From NCBI RefSeq assembly GCF_000003855.2, contig NW_003101669.1, forward strand, positions 1,058,795-1,122,794: a stretch of DNA of 64,000 bases, written 5' to 3'. The position numbers were made by a program, and so were the translations under genes. Origin of the DNA: Blastomyces gilchristii SLH14081 (lineage: Eukaryota > Ascomycota > Eurotiomycetes > Onygenales > Ajellomycetaceae). Positions within the stretch are counted from its first letter, which is position 1; each line of letters begins with the position of its first letter. Under the pieces are notes generated by a model. The model ran no database searches. It had not been told where the DNA came from and worked only from the letters and a program-made list of their open reading frames with translations. This document shows, one piece after another, positions 11,223 to 22,970 of this stretch.

Positions 11223-12558
11223 ATGGCATCCTCCCTCGCTCCCCGCTCCTACGCCCTTTCTTCTCTCCCCCTCCGAACCACCACCACGTCTCCTTATATC
11301 CACCTCTGGTCCTCCCTACAATCATTCCCCTCTTCACCGTTATCCTCGCGATATCTCCTTCTATCATGCCGGCCCTTCTCCCACACTACACAGCGGGAGG
11401 CCTCTATGAGAAACGCGCAGATATTGCGGCCACAAGCAGAAGCGACAATGAGCTCGAAAAACCAGATGAAGGAGGCCCTGAGATCGATGAGGGACGGGTC
11501 CATTCCCGATGATATGGGGCTTTTGCCGGGCACCTTTATCCGGCCTCTGTGGAGGAATATGCCGTCCATATTCAGGTATCCAAAAGAGCGGCTGTGGATG
11601 GAGTGGGTATCGCTGAGGGCGAAGTTTCAGGATTTTGTTGGGTGAGTTGGTTGACATTTTTATATTTCTCCCGGCTATACCTCCCTTGGAAAATGGGGCA
11701 GGGTCTCCACAGAGTATATTCGTTACTTTGACTGCCAGGATTTAACCCAGCTGACGAGTTCTCCCGGCGCAATTGTGCCCGCATTTAAACCACCGCAATC
11801 CAGCGTTTTAGCCTATTGCAAATACCTCAATGCAAAAAACAAGCTTCCTCTCCGCCTCCGCGAGAGAAAACGCGCCGCCCGCGACCTCTATAAAACCATG
11901 TACACAGCTTACGCAGCGTGAGTTTCTCTCATACTTCTACATTGTTTTGCAAAATAAATAATTAAAAAAATTAAAATAAAATAAAATAAAAAAATAAAAA
12001 AAAAAGAATAAAATAAAATAAAATAAATACGCGGCTAACTAAAAGTTCCCCAGCGCCGACACCGCAACCCTCGACAACATCTGCTGCGACAGCCTCCGTG
12101 ATCAATTTCTAAAGCGAATCTCCAAACGGCCCCCACAAGCCAAAAAGCTCGTCTGGACCCTGCACAAATTCATAAAATTCCCCTTCTCAACGACCCTGAC
12201 CGGGTCGCGCGTCATCGCCGACCGCGCTGCACAGGTGGCTCACGGTGTCGGTATTCGCCAGGTCGTCGTGCGCATCCAGAGCCGCCAGTCTCTGGTCCGT
12301 CCCCAACCCCCCGCTGCCGAAAGCCCGAACGAGGCCAAGAGAACCCAGCCGCAAGCTGCCGCAGGGGAAGCGAAGAGCCAGACTTCCACAGAGTATATTG
12401 TGTTGCAGAAGATGCTGGTTGCGGGCAAGGAGGGGGACTGGAAGGTATGGGGGTTTGTGAATGAGTCGACGATGGAGGATATGGAGACGAATCCGGCGTT
12501 TGCGAAGGGGTTGTCATTGAAGGATCGGTTGGAGCTTATGTCTGGAGCGAAGTTTTGA
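11223..12558 (+). CDS. MBA1: MBA1/TIM44-like mitochondrial protein
   Basis: Fungal Mba1 is a matrix-side inner-membrane ribosome receptor that helps insert mitochondrially encoded proteins; it shares its fold with mL45 and the Tim44 C-terminal domain. There are three exons: 11223-11641, 11702-11917 and 12054-12558, coding about 379 residues. The N-terminus is rich in Ser, Arg and Leu with few acids, as expected of a mitochondrial presequence. Conserved-looking blocks are PDDMGLLPGTFI and KERLWMEWVSL in exon 1, YIRYFDCQDL at the start of exon 2, and LYKTMYTAYAA leading into the Tim44-like domain, with the C-terminal KEGDWKVWGFVNE. The exon 2 acceptor at 11700-11701 was chosen because it is the only one giving an open frame. 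Intron 2 is almost pure A/T. The assignment to Mba1 rather than another Tim44-like protein is from memory of the family. Confidence 0.75.
11918..12053 (+). repeat. A/T-only low-complexity intron (AAAAT repeats)
   Basis: The second intron of the MBA1-like gene contains a run of AAAAT and AAATA units from about 11950 to 12030 on the coding strand, very poor in G and C. It begins with GTGAGT and ends in CCCCAG, so it is still a plausible spliceosomal intron. Confidence 0.8.
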
Positions 12559-13482
12559 GGGAGTGTAGGGTTTCTTCGTGATGGTGGGAGGGGAGAGGAG
12601 GGGAAGGATGACATATTATTGTGGGCTCAGGGGTCAAGAGAGGGTTAATATCTTCGCTCTGTAGGATATTCTTTTCTTTTATTTTGCAAATTTTGCCATT
12701 TTTTTGGTTCTCGATTTGCTCTAATGTGAGCTGGTGCGGGTGTTCTTGACATCTCTGGTATTTTGTAAAATAGCCAAAACCATTGTTGAGCTGGTGGTTG
12801 TTATCATCGTTATTCCTCTATATATCATTTTTGTGTATGTTCGGAGTATTATAAATTAAATAAATAGATCCTGCCTTGATTCTCCACTATAAGAAACGGT
12901 GCAATGAAACAGAATTTCAAACATTCAAGAATAAAAAGCCAACGGAGACTGTTTATTGAGCATATCTAGTTATGTATCTCTCTATACGGAGTATACACCC
13001 ACACGGACGGCGATTAATAGTTACATGATCTGATCTAGTTCTCCGCAAAACTCCACTCCGGGAAAATAATAAAAATGCAATTAATCCTCAAAATCCTCCT
13101 TCTCCCATCACAAAGCCAGCCTCCCAACTAGAACAAAACAAAACGTATGATTTTTCGAAAGTGACAGATATGACGAGGGCCTCCCATTTTGCCCACCCAA
13201 TGTGTGTATATGCAGAACAGTGTAGGTGACGAAAGATATGCGATAAAATATATAGTGAACAAAATGGGAAATGTATATAATCAATCTAAGAAGGCGCACT
13301 GGTGGGTACACTCGTGAGCGCGACCTGGAAACAAATATCCTCCGGCTATTCGTGTCCGGTAGACAGCCCTTTTTTATTAGTTTTCTTTCAGTATTTTTAG
13401 TTCAAGTTGTGGCAGCCAAGAACAAAAAACACACACGCGGGACCCTTATGAGCTGGAAATTACCGACGTGAGTTTATTTTCA
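12559..13482. other. intergenic between convergent MBA1-like and symporter genes
   Basis: This 0.9 kb contains the 3' ends of both convergent genes. No coding potential was recognised; the composition is AT-rich. Confidence 0.6.
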
Positions 13483-16445
13483 TCACATCTTCAACCACTT
13501 ACTGGCCACCCGCTCCCGTAGAGACGGTGTATGACTATCGTCAGAGGCGATAGGTCCCTCCTCTACATCCTTATTTGGAGACAGCGAGGGGCCTCCGACA
13601 CCAGACTCAATATTGGGTATTCCCTCCTCGGATGAATAGGGGCGGGAAGGTTGAGGAGGTGGCACTGGCTTGTCCAATGCATCGAATCTGCGATGTTGGG
13701 ATTTGGCCAGGAGGTAGTGGTACCCCAGTCGGAGGATAAGCGCAGCGATGGCGAATAGGATACCCCCGAGAGGGGCGGCGAGGAATGCACCTGTAGGAGG
13801 CATCAGTAACTGGATTTTAAACATTGATGATACAATATATAGGCAATTGACCGAAGAATATATTGGGCGAGGGATGCAAACATACCAAAAACACTCCAAT
13901 CTTTAGCGTAAAGGCCGTTTTCCAAAAGAATCAGCTTGGCGCCAGCATGCGCGTCGCCATAGTAAATAGTTCCGAAAATGAAGACGGAAAAGATACCGCC
14001 CAGCCCTCCGACAACGACCTCGAACCCCGTCCACCAGTAGACTTTATCCCACAGGCCGAAAACCAGCACGGGAATCGAGGATGCAGATACGAGATCTGAG
14101 ATCAAGAAAATCTGCAGCACGCTGGGAGACATGAGCGCCACAACTATCACGGGGATGATACACAAGACAACGAGGATGCGCACGTATATCAGCGGTAGAC
14201 GGTTGCGGAAGAGGTCGTTACTACCCGTGCTGACCATTGCGGACTGCAGGCTGTCAAAGGCGGCAGTGCTGAGAGAGACAGTCATGACGAGCACGATACC
14301 GACGACCCAGGCCGGGAGCTTTTCAAGGAGCAAGAAGAAGGCAATCGAGCCCAATTGCGGTGGATCACCTGGCCATGCGCCAGACCATGCAGCGAGCAAA
14401 CCTGAAACACCGACTAAAGTGAGGATGCAGAATATAGCGCCGCTGGCAATAGATACACCGATGCGCAGATCACGATCAGTTTTAGAGGCGAAAGTCCGCA
14501 GCCAGAAGTTCGATAGGAAGAAATCGTTTGTCAGGATGGCTATGGGGAGAATGTAGATCAACTGCCAGCCGAGGAGAGACGGTTCCAAGAAGCCAGATGA
14601 CTCGACAAGGGCGCGGTCGATATTAACCTCTGTGCCGACAGTGATGACGGCAATGATGATAAGACCCACAACCATTGCTCCTTGGAGATTGTCGGTGACG
14701 AAAGATACTTTGAAGCCGCCTAGGGAGGTGTAGATTGTTGTCACGGCAACCTCAACGATCACCACAGGCAATCCGTCGAGTCCTGTAAGCGCAGTGATAA
14801 TCTGTTGGAGGGCGGAGAGTTCCGCAACCATGTACAGGAACAATGTAATCAATCTGCCCGTAAGAAAAAGTTTTAGATTTTCCATTCAAGTTAGAGCAAA
14901 AAAGGGGGAACGGAGGTAGACACGTACGTCAGTAAGCTAAGGTATGTCGCAGCGACAATCCCATATCTCTGCCTGGCCCATTCAGTCAGGACAAAGCCTT
15001 CTGGGCACTTTCGGCGAATGATCGGGCCCAAATATCCAAAAACTAGCAGAGGCAGTGACGAAGCCAACCCATAGACAATTAGACCCTGGACACCGGCAAT
15101 AGTTGCAATTTCAGGATATGTAAATAAAATTCCTGATCCAAGACCTGTAAAGGTAGAAGAGAAAAGAAAACGACAGAGGATTCCTAGAGTTAGCTTATCC
15201 ACATAACTTTAACACGAGTAACAGGGAGGGAGAGGGGGATAGGGGGGAGAAGCGGCAGCACGTTTCCCACGCAAGCATTAACTTGGTCGAGTGTTCAACG
15301 GTACAATCTCAGCATCATGCCTGCATCGTATACCCGATAATCTCTCTAGGAGTTTGAATAAACAACAGCAAGTTTGAAGGAAGCCATTGTCCCCGGAGGT
15401 GGATTACCAAGTGTTCCAATGCCGCAATCAGCGCCCGTAGTGAAGCCGCAGCAGATGCTGCTCTGGACCTACCGTTCTGGAGGAAAGGGAAAGCAGTTAA
15501 ATATATCTGTGATATAGAAAAACCTGCAGGCAGGTCGATGCGACATGGCATATACGGACGTAAAATGACTTCCATATCTCCCTTCCCTGTTTCCGCCTGG
15601 CTCGCAAGCCCAGAACAGCACCCACTGAACTGAACGCTCGAATACGAACCTTGTCTATGCTGCGACAAAAATATCAACGAAATCCGTATCCATATAAATT
15701 CCGTCGTCTCCCTCCACATCCGTTCAGCTCTTGTCCGGTAGACTTCATGCAGCGCTTAATCCATGAAGCTGGGACATTGAGGCAAATAATATGGTATCAA
15801 AGACAGAACCTTGCGTTTGATATGGGTTGGTTTTTTTTTTTTTTTTTTTCGTTTCCGCAAGCGCCAGCTTTGTCACGACCATGGTTATATTACCTCTGGC
15901 AATTTTTATCTTGCTGCCGCTTCTCATAAAGGAGAAAGCAATTGAGGCGCAACAGCGCATTGTCTGTGCAACTCACCGGACGCGATAAAGTTCAGGGCAA
16001 GCGGGATTGCTATGTTGGTTTAACCAGAAAATATATTAGTAGTCAACAAAAAAGAGGAGACGGAGGAACAAAAGGGCAGGGGTGGGGGTGGGGTATGGAG
16101 CGGAGCAGAGCAGAGAGTGGAGGAATATAAAAAACCCCCGACAGGAAGAAAAAGGCGAGGTATATAGGTAAATAATTAATGGCAAGTAGTAATGAGGATT
16201 TGTTTTGCTTTTTCTAACCCTTCTGTGTGCCATTGCTAGACATGAAATCTTTTGTGGTTTGCTTTCGAAGTCGGTATGCGATGAAGAGACCGAGACAGCT
16301 GTGCGAAAGGCGAGAGCGTTAGCCTCCAACTCATCTTTTTTTACACGGAGGGAGTACATGGGTATCTGAGAGTGAGGCTATACAGGAAAGCTCCCAGAGT
16401 CAAATAGATCAAGGCATTTGATGCCTGGAAAGACGGTTTGCCCAT
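13483..16445 (-). CDS. sodium:solute symporter family transporter (urea transporter-like)
   Basis: This is a plasma-membrane permease of the SSS family, in the branch annotated in fungi as urea active transporters (DUR3-like). The substrate is inferred. Exons in gene order: 16445-16384, 16298-16219, 16009-15977 (33 nt), 15144-14928, 14853-13886 and 13790-13483. Phases match throughout and total 555 residues. The first three small exons encode the first helix and the segment KDFMSSNGTQKAIPLALNF. Further hallmarks are GLGSGILFTYPEIATIAG, LGPIIRRKCPEGFVLTEW, LYMVAELSALQQ, AVSIASGAIF-like helices in exon 5 and LSTAAFDSLQSAMVS. It is shorter than classical Dur3 (about 700 residues) because the N-terminal helices are reduced. 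Intron 3 spans 15976-15145 (832 nt), more than ten times the other introns. The C-terminal cytosolic tail is Pro/Ser/Glu-rich. Confidence 0.85.
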
Positions 16446-17101
16446 AATCTAGACTGTTCAGTCGCTGGAAACTCTTTTAGGATGCAGAGGAAGAGCTTCG
16501 TTGATAGACAACGTCAAAGGCTCAACAATTATCGGTATGGGTGTGTGATAAACCGACAGGATTCATGGAGAGTATAAAACAAAGCTAATAAAGGAAGAAA
16601 AGCAAAGGGGGAAGAACAACTCAGACTGAGGGGGATAAGAAGATTTTTTTCGTCCCACCAGAAAGCGGGTTGCGGCTAAATTCGAGCCCTCAGTATTAAT
16701 AATTATGTCATCGCTTGCCGTTCGGTGAAGGCCGGCCGTCCGTCGGGCTTGGCACTGTCGGGATATCACGTGGAGGCAGCACGACTCGGCGATTGAGTTG
16801 CCAGATGAGTGAAGTGAATAGTTAGAGGATAGTTAACTCAGGATAAATATGTAGCTAAATACTACACCTACGTATCTTGCCATAGTGAGATGGAAAAATA
16901 AATAGGCTAAAAGTAGTGTAGTATATATATCGCCGAATAGGGGTGAAGAAGCAGAAAAGAGATATGATCGGTACATGATAAATAACTACTAGTAATATTA
17001 AGGATAAGAAATCCCAGGGAATCTTGGCATGCGGAAAACCGAAAACAAGCAGGAAGGGAGGCTAAATATAGAGGACAGGAACGGTGCACGCGCCACTTGT
17101 T
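16446..17101. other. intergenic, symporter promoter and RGD1 3' side
   Basis: This 0.66 kb lies between the symporter start and the stop of the RGD1-like gene, both on the minus strand. It should hold the symporter promoter. No ORF with recognisable content was seen. Confidence 0.55.
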
Positions 17102-19901
17102 TTATTCCGTGTGGAAAATTGTGTCCGCATTCAGCAGAATGCCCTCTATAACACGTGCTTGCCAACCGGAATCTGCAACGTTGTGTCCGGCATTCGAACC
17201 CATCAGGGTGAGACTAAAATAAAGTATCCGAATTAGTACGCTGTATTATTACGCGCATTTTCAAGCTATGTAGAAGTAATAGCAAACTAGGGGGGCAACT
17301 CACCCAAAGCTAATAGCGATGTTGCCTGCATTCATTCGATTCTCGTCAGATCGTCTGTGGACGTGGCTGAGATGCTGGTTATGACAAATTTTTAGTTAGC
17401 ACAATATAACACTACGTTAAACTATATAGAGATGGAAACACGAGTGCAAAAGGATACTAACCAATATCAACGCCCGGAGGGTCGCATAGTGTGCATCCGG
17501 GAGATTGTTAACAGCCGCATGCAATGCAAGGCAGCGCTGGTAATCGTCATCGATACCTATATATTTTCCCATCGATGACATGTTTAGTACGAACGATACA
17601 TGTATACGAAGGATATGATTCGCATCACATCACTTACGTGCAGCATTGATGAAATCCGCATAATACTTATTCATGAGCAACGGATCAGGAAGCTCTCTGA
17701 AGAACTGCTTCAGGAGCCCAGCTACGCTGTTGATGTCATGGAAGAAGTTCTCCGGGTTTGTGAAATCGACTAGTTTGAAGTCTAAAGTATTTTTTTCAGT
17801 CAGGGTAACGAGTTAATCAACGTTTTTTTCGTAAGAAAAATGGAAGGGGAGGGCGAAGGGAGAGAGAAGGATCCTTGCATACTATGATCAAACAGAGCCT
17901 TCAGATGCGCAATGTGACTAGCATTGCCAGAGAGACGATAGATACCCTCAACATTGAGCCCGAAAAGCTCGATGGCCTGGATACACTGGTACACGATCAT
18001 AGGAATGGCGGTTTGATCTCTAAGGAACAGAGCTTCCAGAGACTGGCCGAATACAGGGCCAGGCCCAGGGTCAGGCTCCTGCGGCTCACGTGATGTATCT
18101 GCGCCGAACCCGTTCCTAGCTGCTGACAGGGTTTCTGGAGGAGGTTGCTGTTGCTGGACCGGTGAATAGGGCCGGTATTGGGTCGGCATGTGGGCTGGAC
18201 CGGGCCCAGGCGGTGGATACGGCTGCCGCTGTGGCTGTTGCGGTGGCATTTGTCCTGGTGCTTGCTCGTGCATGCCATATGGATCCTGTTGCGGAGGTGG
18301 TAGCTGATATGGTGGTTGATACGGCTGCTGCTGCGACGGTTGTTGGTAGGAGTGTGGCGAGTGCTGATGATGGACCGGTGAGGTTGCAGATTGAGGGGGG
18401 GTGGAGTTGAACGGAGGTCCTGATAGTTGCGGAGGAGCCTGGGGGAGAGGTGCGGGGCTGGGTTGGTTTACAGTTTGTATAGGGGCTGGTTGCGGAGGAG
18501 GGGTCGCGAGTGTCTAGAATGCATGTCAGATAAAATTAAACAGAATGATTTTGATATTAGTAACGGACTGGGTGCTTCTCATATTTGATCTCAGTAGATC
18601 CTGAGCCAATCTTGGACGCATGGCTCAAGACGAAGCTCTTAAAATCCTTCTCGTCATCAACTTCAGACGCAACTTCCCGCAGGCTCTTAAACCCAGCGGC
18701 ATTGGCATTGACGCCGTTCTTCAATGGGCTCACGCAAAGACCATTCCCAAGCAGAAGTTTCTCGGTGAATGTAGCTAAAAATAACGTCAGTCGCCAAAAA
18801 TGCCATACCACCGCATGTCGCTCTTTTAAGGAATAAAAAATAATTCATTCATACCGAATTTCTGCACCTGAAGGCTAAGCCCAGAATCGCCCTCAGCCAC
18901 CAAATCCTGCAGCGCGCGCACGGCCTGCGGCCGCAGGTTCGAGATCAGCTCATTCTTCATACCCTGCACCGCCTGGACCTTGGACGCATATTCCGAATCC
19001 GAATTCTGGACCTTGCGCAACAGATCCTGCTCATGCTGCGCCGCAGACTTGGGCCCCTTCAAGCCAAATTTACCATGCTGAGCGTCGCCGGTCCGAGCGC
19101 GGTCATACTGTTCGGCGAGAGAGTTGTATTTCGCTTTCGCCTTCTCCGCCATGTTCTCCGCATCCTGCACGCGCTTTTCCGCATTCAGCCCGTTCTGCTT
19201 CCAGTGCTTCCGGCCCCGCTCTAGGTTCGCAGCCAGCTCATTCAGGTCATCCGACATCTGTTGAAGGGAGAGCGCAAATTGGAGGCCATGGTCGGCCATG
19301 CGGTCGTGGATACGGTTTATCTCATCGCAGCTGACTGAGAGAGTGCCTTGGCGATTATCGATGCGCTGGGCCGAGTCATGGACAGAGCGAGCAAGCTTTT
19401 TGAGGCCTTGCGCATGTTCTTCTTCGATGACAGATCGCTTGCGTAGGAAACTCGAGAAGTCCTGGAATTGTTTGAAATCAACTGGTCATTGGGAGGGTTC
19501 GACGGATTGGGGTATGAAGAGGAAGGGTATTGGGGCTGTCGTGACGAACTTTAGTGGATGCAATGGTTTGTTTCAATCTAGTTAATAGAATCGAAACTCC
19601 AATCTGTTTTTTTGTTTTTTTTAAGTAGGCCATGAGTAGTTAGCTATCATGTTCTCAGCAGCTTCAAAATCTCACGGTATATACTGTGCGCGAAAAACAA
19701 GGATCTCGGATCTGGTCCACATACATCCGACTGTAAGACTTTCTCCAACTGAGCCATCTCCTCTGGATTAACGGCAGCAGGCGCTGGTTCTGGAGATGCT
19801 GTTTTCGCCGGTGGCGATGGTGGGCGGGGAGGCAGTTCGCTCTCTGTTCGTGGGGAGGCATCTGGCGTAGGGCGATCGTCGGGGGGAGGGCTGTCTGTCA
19901 T
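17102..19901 (-). CDS. RGD1: F-BAR and RhoGAP domain protein (Rgd1-like)
   Basis: Rgd1-type proteins bind curved membrane through an F-BAR domain and switch off Rho GTPases (Rho3 and Rho4 in yeast) at growth sites. Exons in gene order: 19901-19676, 19481-18855, 18774-18569, 18513-17883, 17781-17638, 17556-17462, 17374-17304 and 17213-17102. Phases close exactly and give 703 residues. After a Pro-rich N-terminus, the F-BAR region runs from about residue 75 to 330 (FQDFSSFLRKRSVIEEEHAQ, then long coiled-coil helices). A Pro/Gln-rich linker follows. The RhoGAP domain starts near residue 510 with FGLNVEGIYRLSG, whose Arg is the expected catalytic finger, and continues with LLKQFFRELPDPLL, LPDAHYATL and NRMNAGNIAISFG. 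The donor of exon 3 (GTCCGT) is unusual but keeps phase. The gene appears intact. Confidence 0.92.
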
Positions 19902-21259
19902 GACTACTAATATATGGGAGATCTGTACAACTGGTTGGGTAGAGGAAGAGCAAAGTTGGGCAACGACGAGACTCGCTGTCCAATTCTTTCGAAAGCTGTG
20001 TGGTGCTCGTCGTTGGGACTGGCTGTTCAGGCGGCTGGGGGTTGGTTATCCGACGTTGGCTGGCTGTTGTTGGCGACTTTGTAGGCTGAAGGGAGAACAG
20101 ACATTTATTACATAGCTAGTAACTTAGTTAGTTGTTAGTCGGGCGGGTTGGCGGGCCTAGCGCCTGTTAGTGGCCGCTAGCAGGCCGCGTCAGGGGGCTA
20201 ATCTGCCCATCAAACAAAGCACACAACATGTTGGATTTAGTTAACTACTTTCTGCTGTTTTGTTATTATTATTATTGAGTTGTTATATCTGGGAACTTTT
20301 TGGCGGTTGAGTTCCCCCACCATCAAAGCGCCTCCTTCTGTCACACAAGGTGTACGACAGACAAGAACGGGGTGGTGTATATATATATATATCCCAACCG
20401 CAGTTACACCATTGGATGCAAATTGTTTCTATTTTAATGTCCTTGTATGTATGTACCACAAGGAAAGTTTCTGTCATCTCTGTCACTTGGTACCTTGCGC
20501 CCGTTGCATCTGGTTTTGCCAGTACTCTGTACTCTATGCCGAACAGGGGCATGGGCTCTAACAATGTCAGATTAAGATTTATTATGGCTCCAAGGGATCT
20601 CATTATTGGCCTTCAGACCATGCTAGATAGGGGGAAATTGCAAGGGGACTCCTGAGAAAATGAATGAATGGTAGTAGACTTTTACGTGAAGCTAAGTGAC
20701 TGTGCGGAGTATTTAACTTACACATATGCTAGCTATTTTATTTATATATAAAAATAGCAGGGTAATATTTAATATATCAGGTATGTCTTCATATTCTGCC
20801 CCTGCACCCCTGACGTCTTCCTCTTCTAAATATCCCATTCCATACCACATCGATATTGACGCTTGTTCCAAATAGGGGCTTAAAGCCCAACATAACGAGC
20901 ATGTAAGGAATATGTACTTTCATGAACCGCGGGGGAAATACATATATTAAAAAAAAAAATCAATGCTCGATATTTGATATAAACGGCTTTCAAATATCGT
21001 CGAGAACACCTGGTGACGGACTCAGAGTATTCGCTCTAGGCGAATTGAACAGGTAGTTCGCTGATTTATTGGAAGTCAGCGGCTGCGCGCTATTAAAGAA
21101 GATATGGCTACAGAAAAAGTAAGGGTCTGAGAGGAAGGTGAAAATAGGCAATGCCAGGGTTTTCTTGTCCACCTGGCGACATGGATTAGGAAACATAGTT
21201 ATTTGCATCTCACTCTTCAATATCTGGGGCCAACCGGTCTCATCATCCACTTCTTCAGC

Positions 21260-21960
21260 GGGTATGATGTAGGGCTATGGCGTGAAGAGCTGCTCTCAGT
21301 TGACGGCACAATGGAACAGAAAAAGGGTGGGGTAGGATTCATAAAGAATCGGAAATGAAAGAGAAACCTCTCAAGAACAACATCTCTCTTTCATATGAGT
21401 ACTTAGTGTATGAGGACTTAGAAAAGAGCAGCATTTTAAGCCCTATTTTGAATGAAGATCTTTAGTTTCAGAATTTGAGAGATTTGATTCTTGAGATTCA
21501 ATCTCTACTCCTTTCTCAATGTTCTTCAAAACTCCAGAGTCAAACCTCTATAAACCTCTTCAGTCAGTGAATCTGTTCAGAATTAGAAGAAGAGCATGAG
21601 CGTCCCGCCCAGCTATATATACAGGTTGTAACCTCTGGAGGTGAGTCCTCATTGCGTATCGGAATCCACCTTGCCTTAACAGCTGTCAAGATTTCTAACG
21701 GGGATATAGTCGCTGGGTCGGTGGTTGTCGAATTTATGCTTCATTCGACTTGTTCGAGCAAGGAGCTCCAGCCAGACTCGTATTGGCCCATGAGGAGCAA
21801 ACGCAGGGTAACCTCCATTGTCAGGTTGGGGCGCTACGCAGCTGTCATCCATCGCTTGATCCCCATTAGTCGCAAAGACATCCCCAGAATTTTGATGTGA
21901 AGCGAGGGGCGTAACTAAATCCCAAACCATAACACTAACTTAAGTTGTACTATCGAGTCG
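21260..21960 (-). mobile_element. possible LTR-retroelement remnant
   Basis: Read on the minus strand, an open stretch ending near 21676 is followed by GGTTACAACCTG and a TATATATAG box and then an A/G-rich leader. That layout is typical of the end of a Copia-like coding region entering an LTR. No protein motif or terminal repeat pair could be confirmed, so this is a weak call. Confidence 0.22.
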
Positions 21961-22825
21961 AGTCACAGTTATCAGAAGCAATGGGAGCGGTGGGTACTCA
22001 AAGTATTTGTCGATGTAGTTAGTGTGGACGGTGAGGATGCTACAGGCCAAGCGCTCAGTGACATCGGCCAAATGTTGGATGTATTTGAAGAGCTGATTGA
22101 TGTGAAATCTTAGACTTGTTAGTGATCATAGTAGTGTGATCTCCACTCCACTGGACAATCTCACACTTGTATGAGTCTGTTGATATCACTTTGTCTAGCA
22201 GTCATCAGCTGAACAACTCGGTGAACACATTATGATTATCATCGCGGAGGTATTTTTAACAGAGATCACCAGGGCTGTCATAAATGAGATGGTGTGATTG
22301 CTGAGTGGCATGGATGGGAATAAATGCGCGCATTGAACATATCGTAAAAGAGATGGAGAGCAAATAAGTAGAATGAGGAAAAAGGCATAATAGTCAGTGT
22401 AAGAAGGGTAGAGTGCGAGCAAGCATGACGGATGGGTCAGAGTGCAACAGAGTGGATTTCCAGCTGTGCCCTTCATAGTTCCCGCTATCCGTTCTATTCA
22501 GTGTCCTCTGCGGTTTCCTTCTCTGCTGCTTTGCACTATTGTAATATCGAATCGAGTCTTGGCTTTTGTATATGTGGTGTAAATCAGCGCCAGCCTAACG
22601 AATTGGGTGATGTTATCCTGCCACCTTAGGTGGGCTGAGGGGTAGGTAGCCGAAGTGGCACTGCGCGAGGGAAATGGTCAAACCCGAATCCAGTAGCATG
22701 GTCATGGCATACCTGCGTGATTAACCCATCGGACATCGCACTTTTCATCAACAACTCATGGACCACCTCAAGGATCCAGAAAACCAGTTGCAACTTCTGA
22801 AGATAGAAGCAAGTGTGGAGGTTGT

Positions 22826-22970
22826 CTGAAGGTTATCTGGATCTGACGATTGAAGAGGCAGGTTCAATGTTGATTGCAGTGAGAATATACAGATTGAGTA
22901 CACACTGCCTGTGTTATCTGGAGGTTATCTGGAGATTAGAGGGCGGGTTCAAAGTTGATTGCAGTGACAC
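22826..22970. repeat. imperfect tandem repeat, two units
   Basis: Two adjacent related units share GGTTATCTGGA and then GGTTCAAnGTTGATTGCAGTGA, at about 22831-22887 and 22922-22968. They differ by small indels and substitutions, so the duplication is old. Confidence 0.6.

Noticed and set aside
15315..15719. 134-residue minus-strand frame
   Set aside because: It falls wholly inside the long symporter intron, has no recognisable motif and no family-like composition.
16036..16359. 107-residue minus-strand frame at the 5' end of the symporter
   Set aside because: The symporter exons at 16298-16219 use a different frame with conserved content and exact phase; this frame is a shadow.
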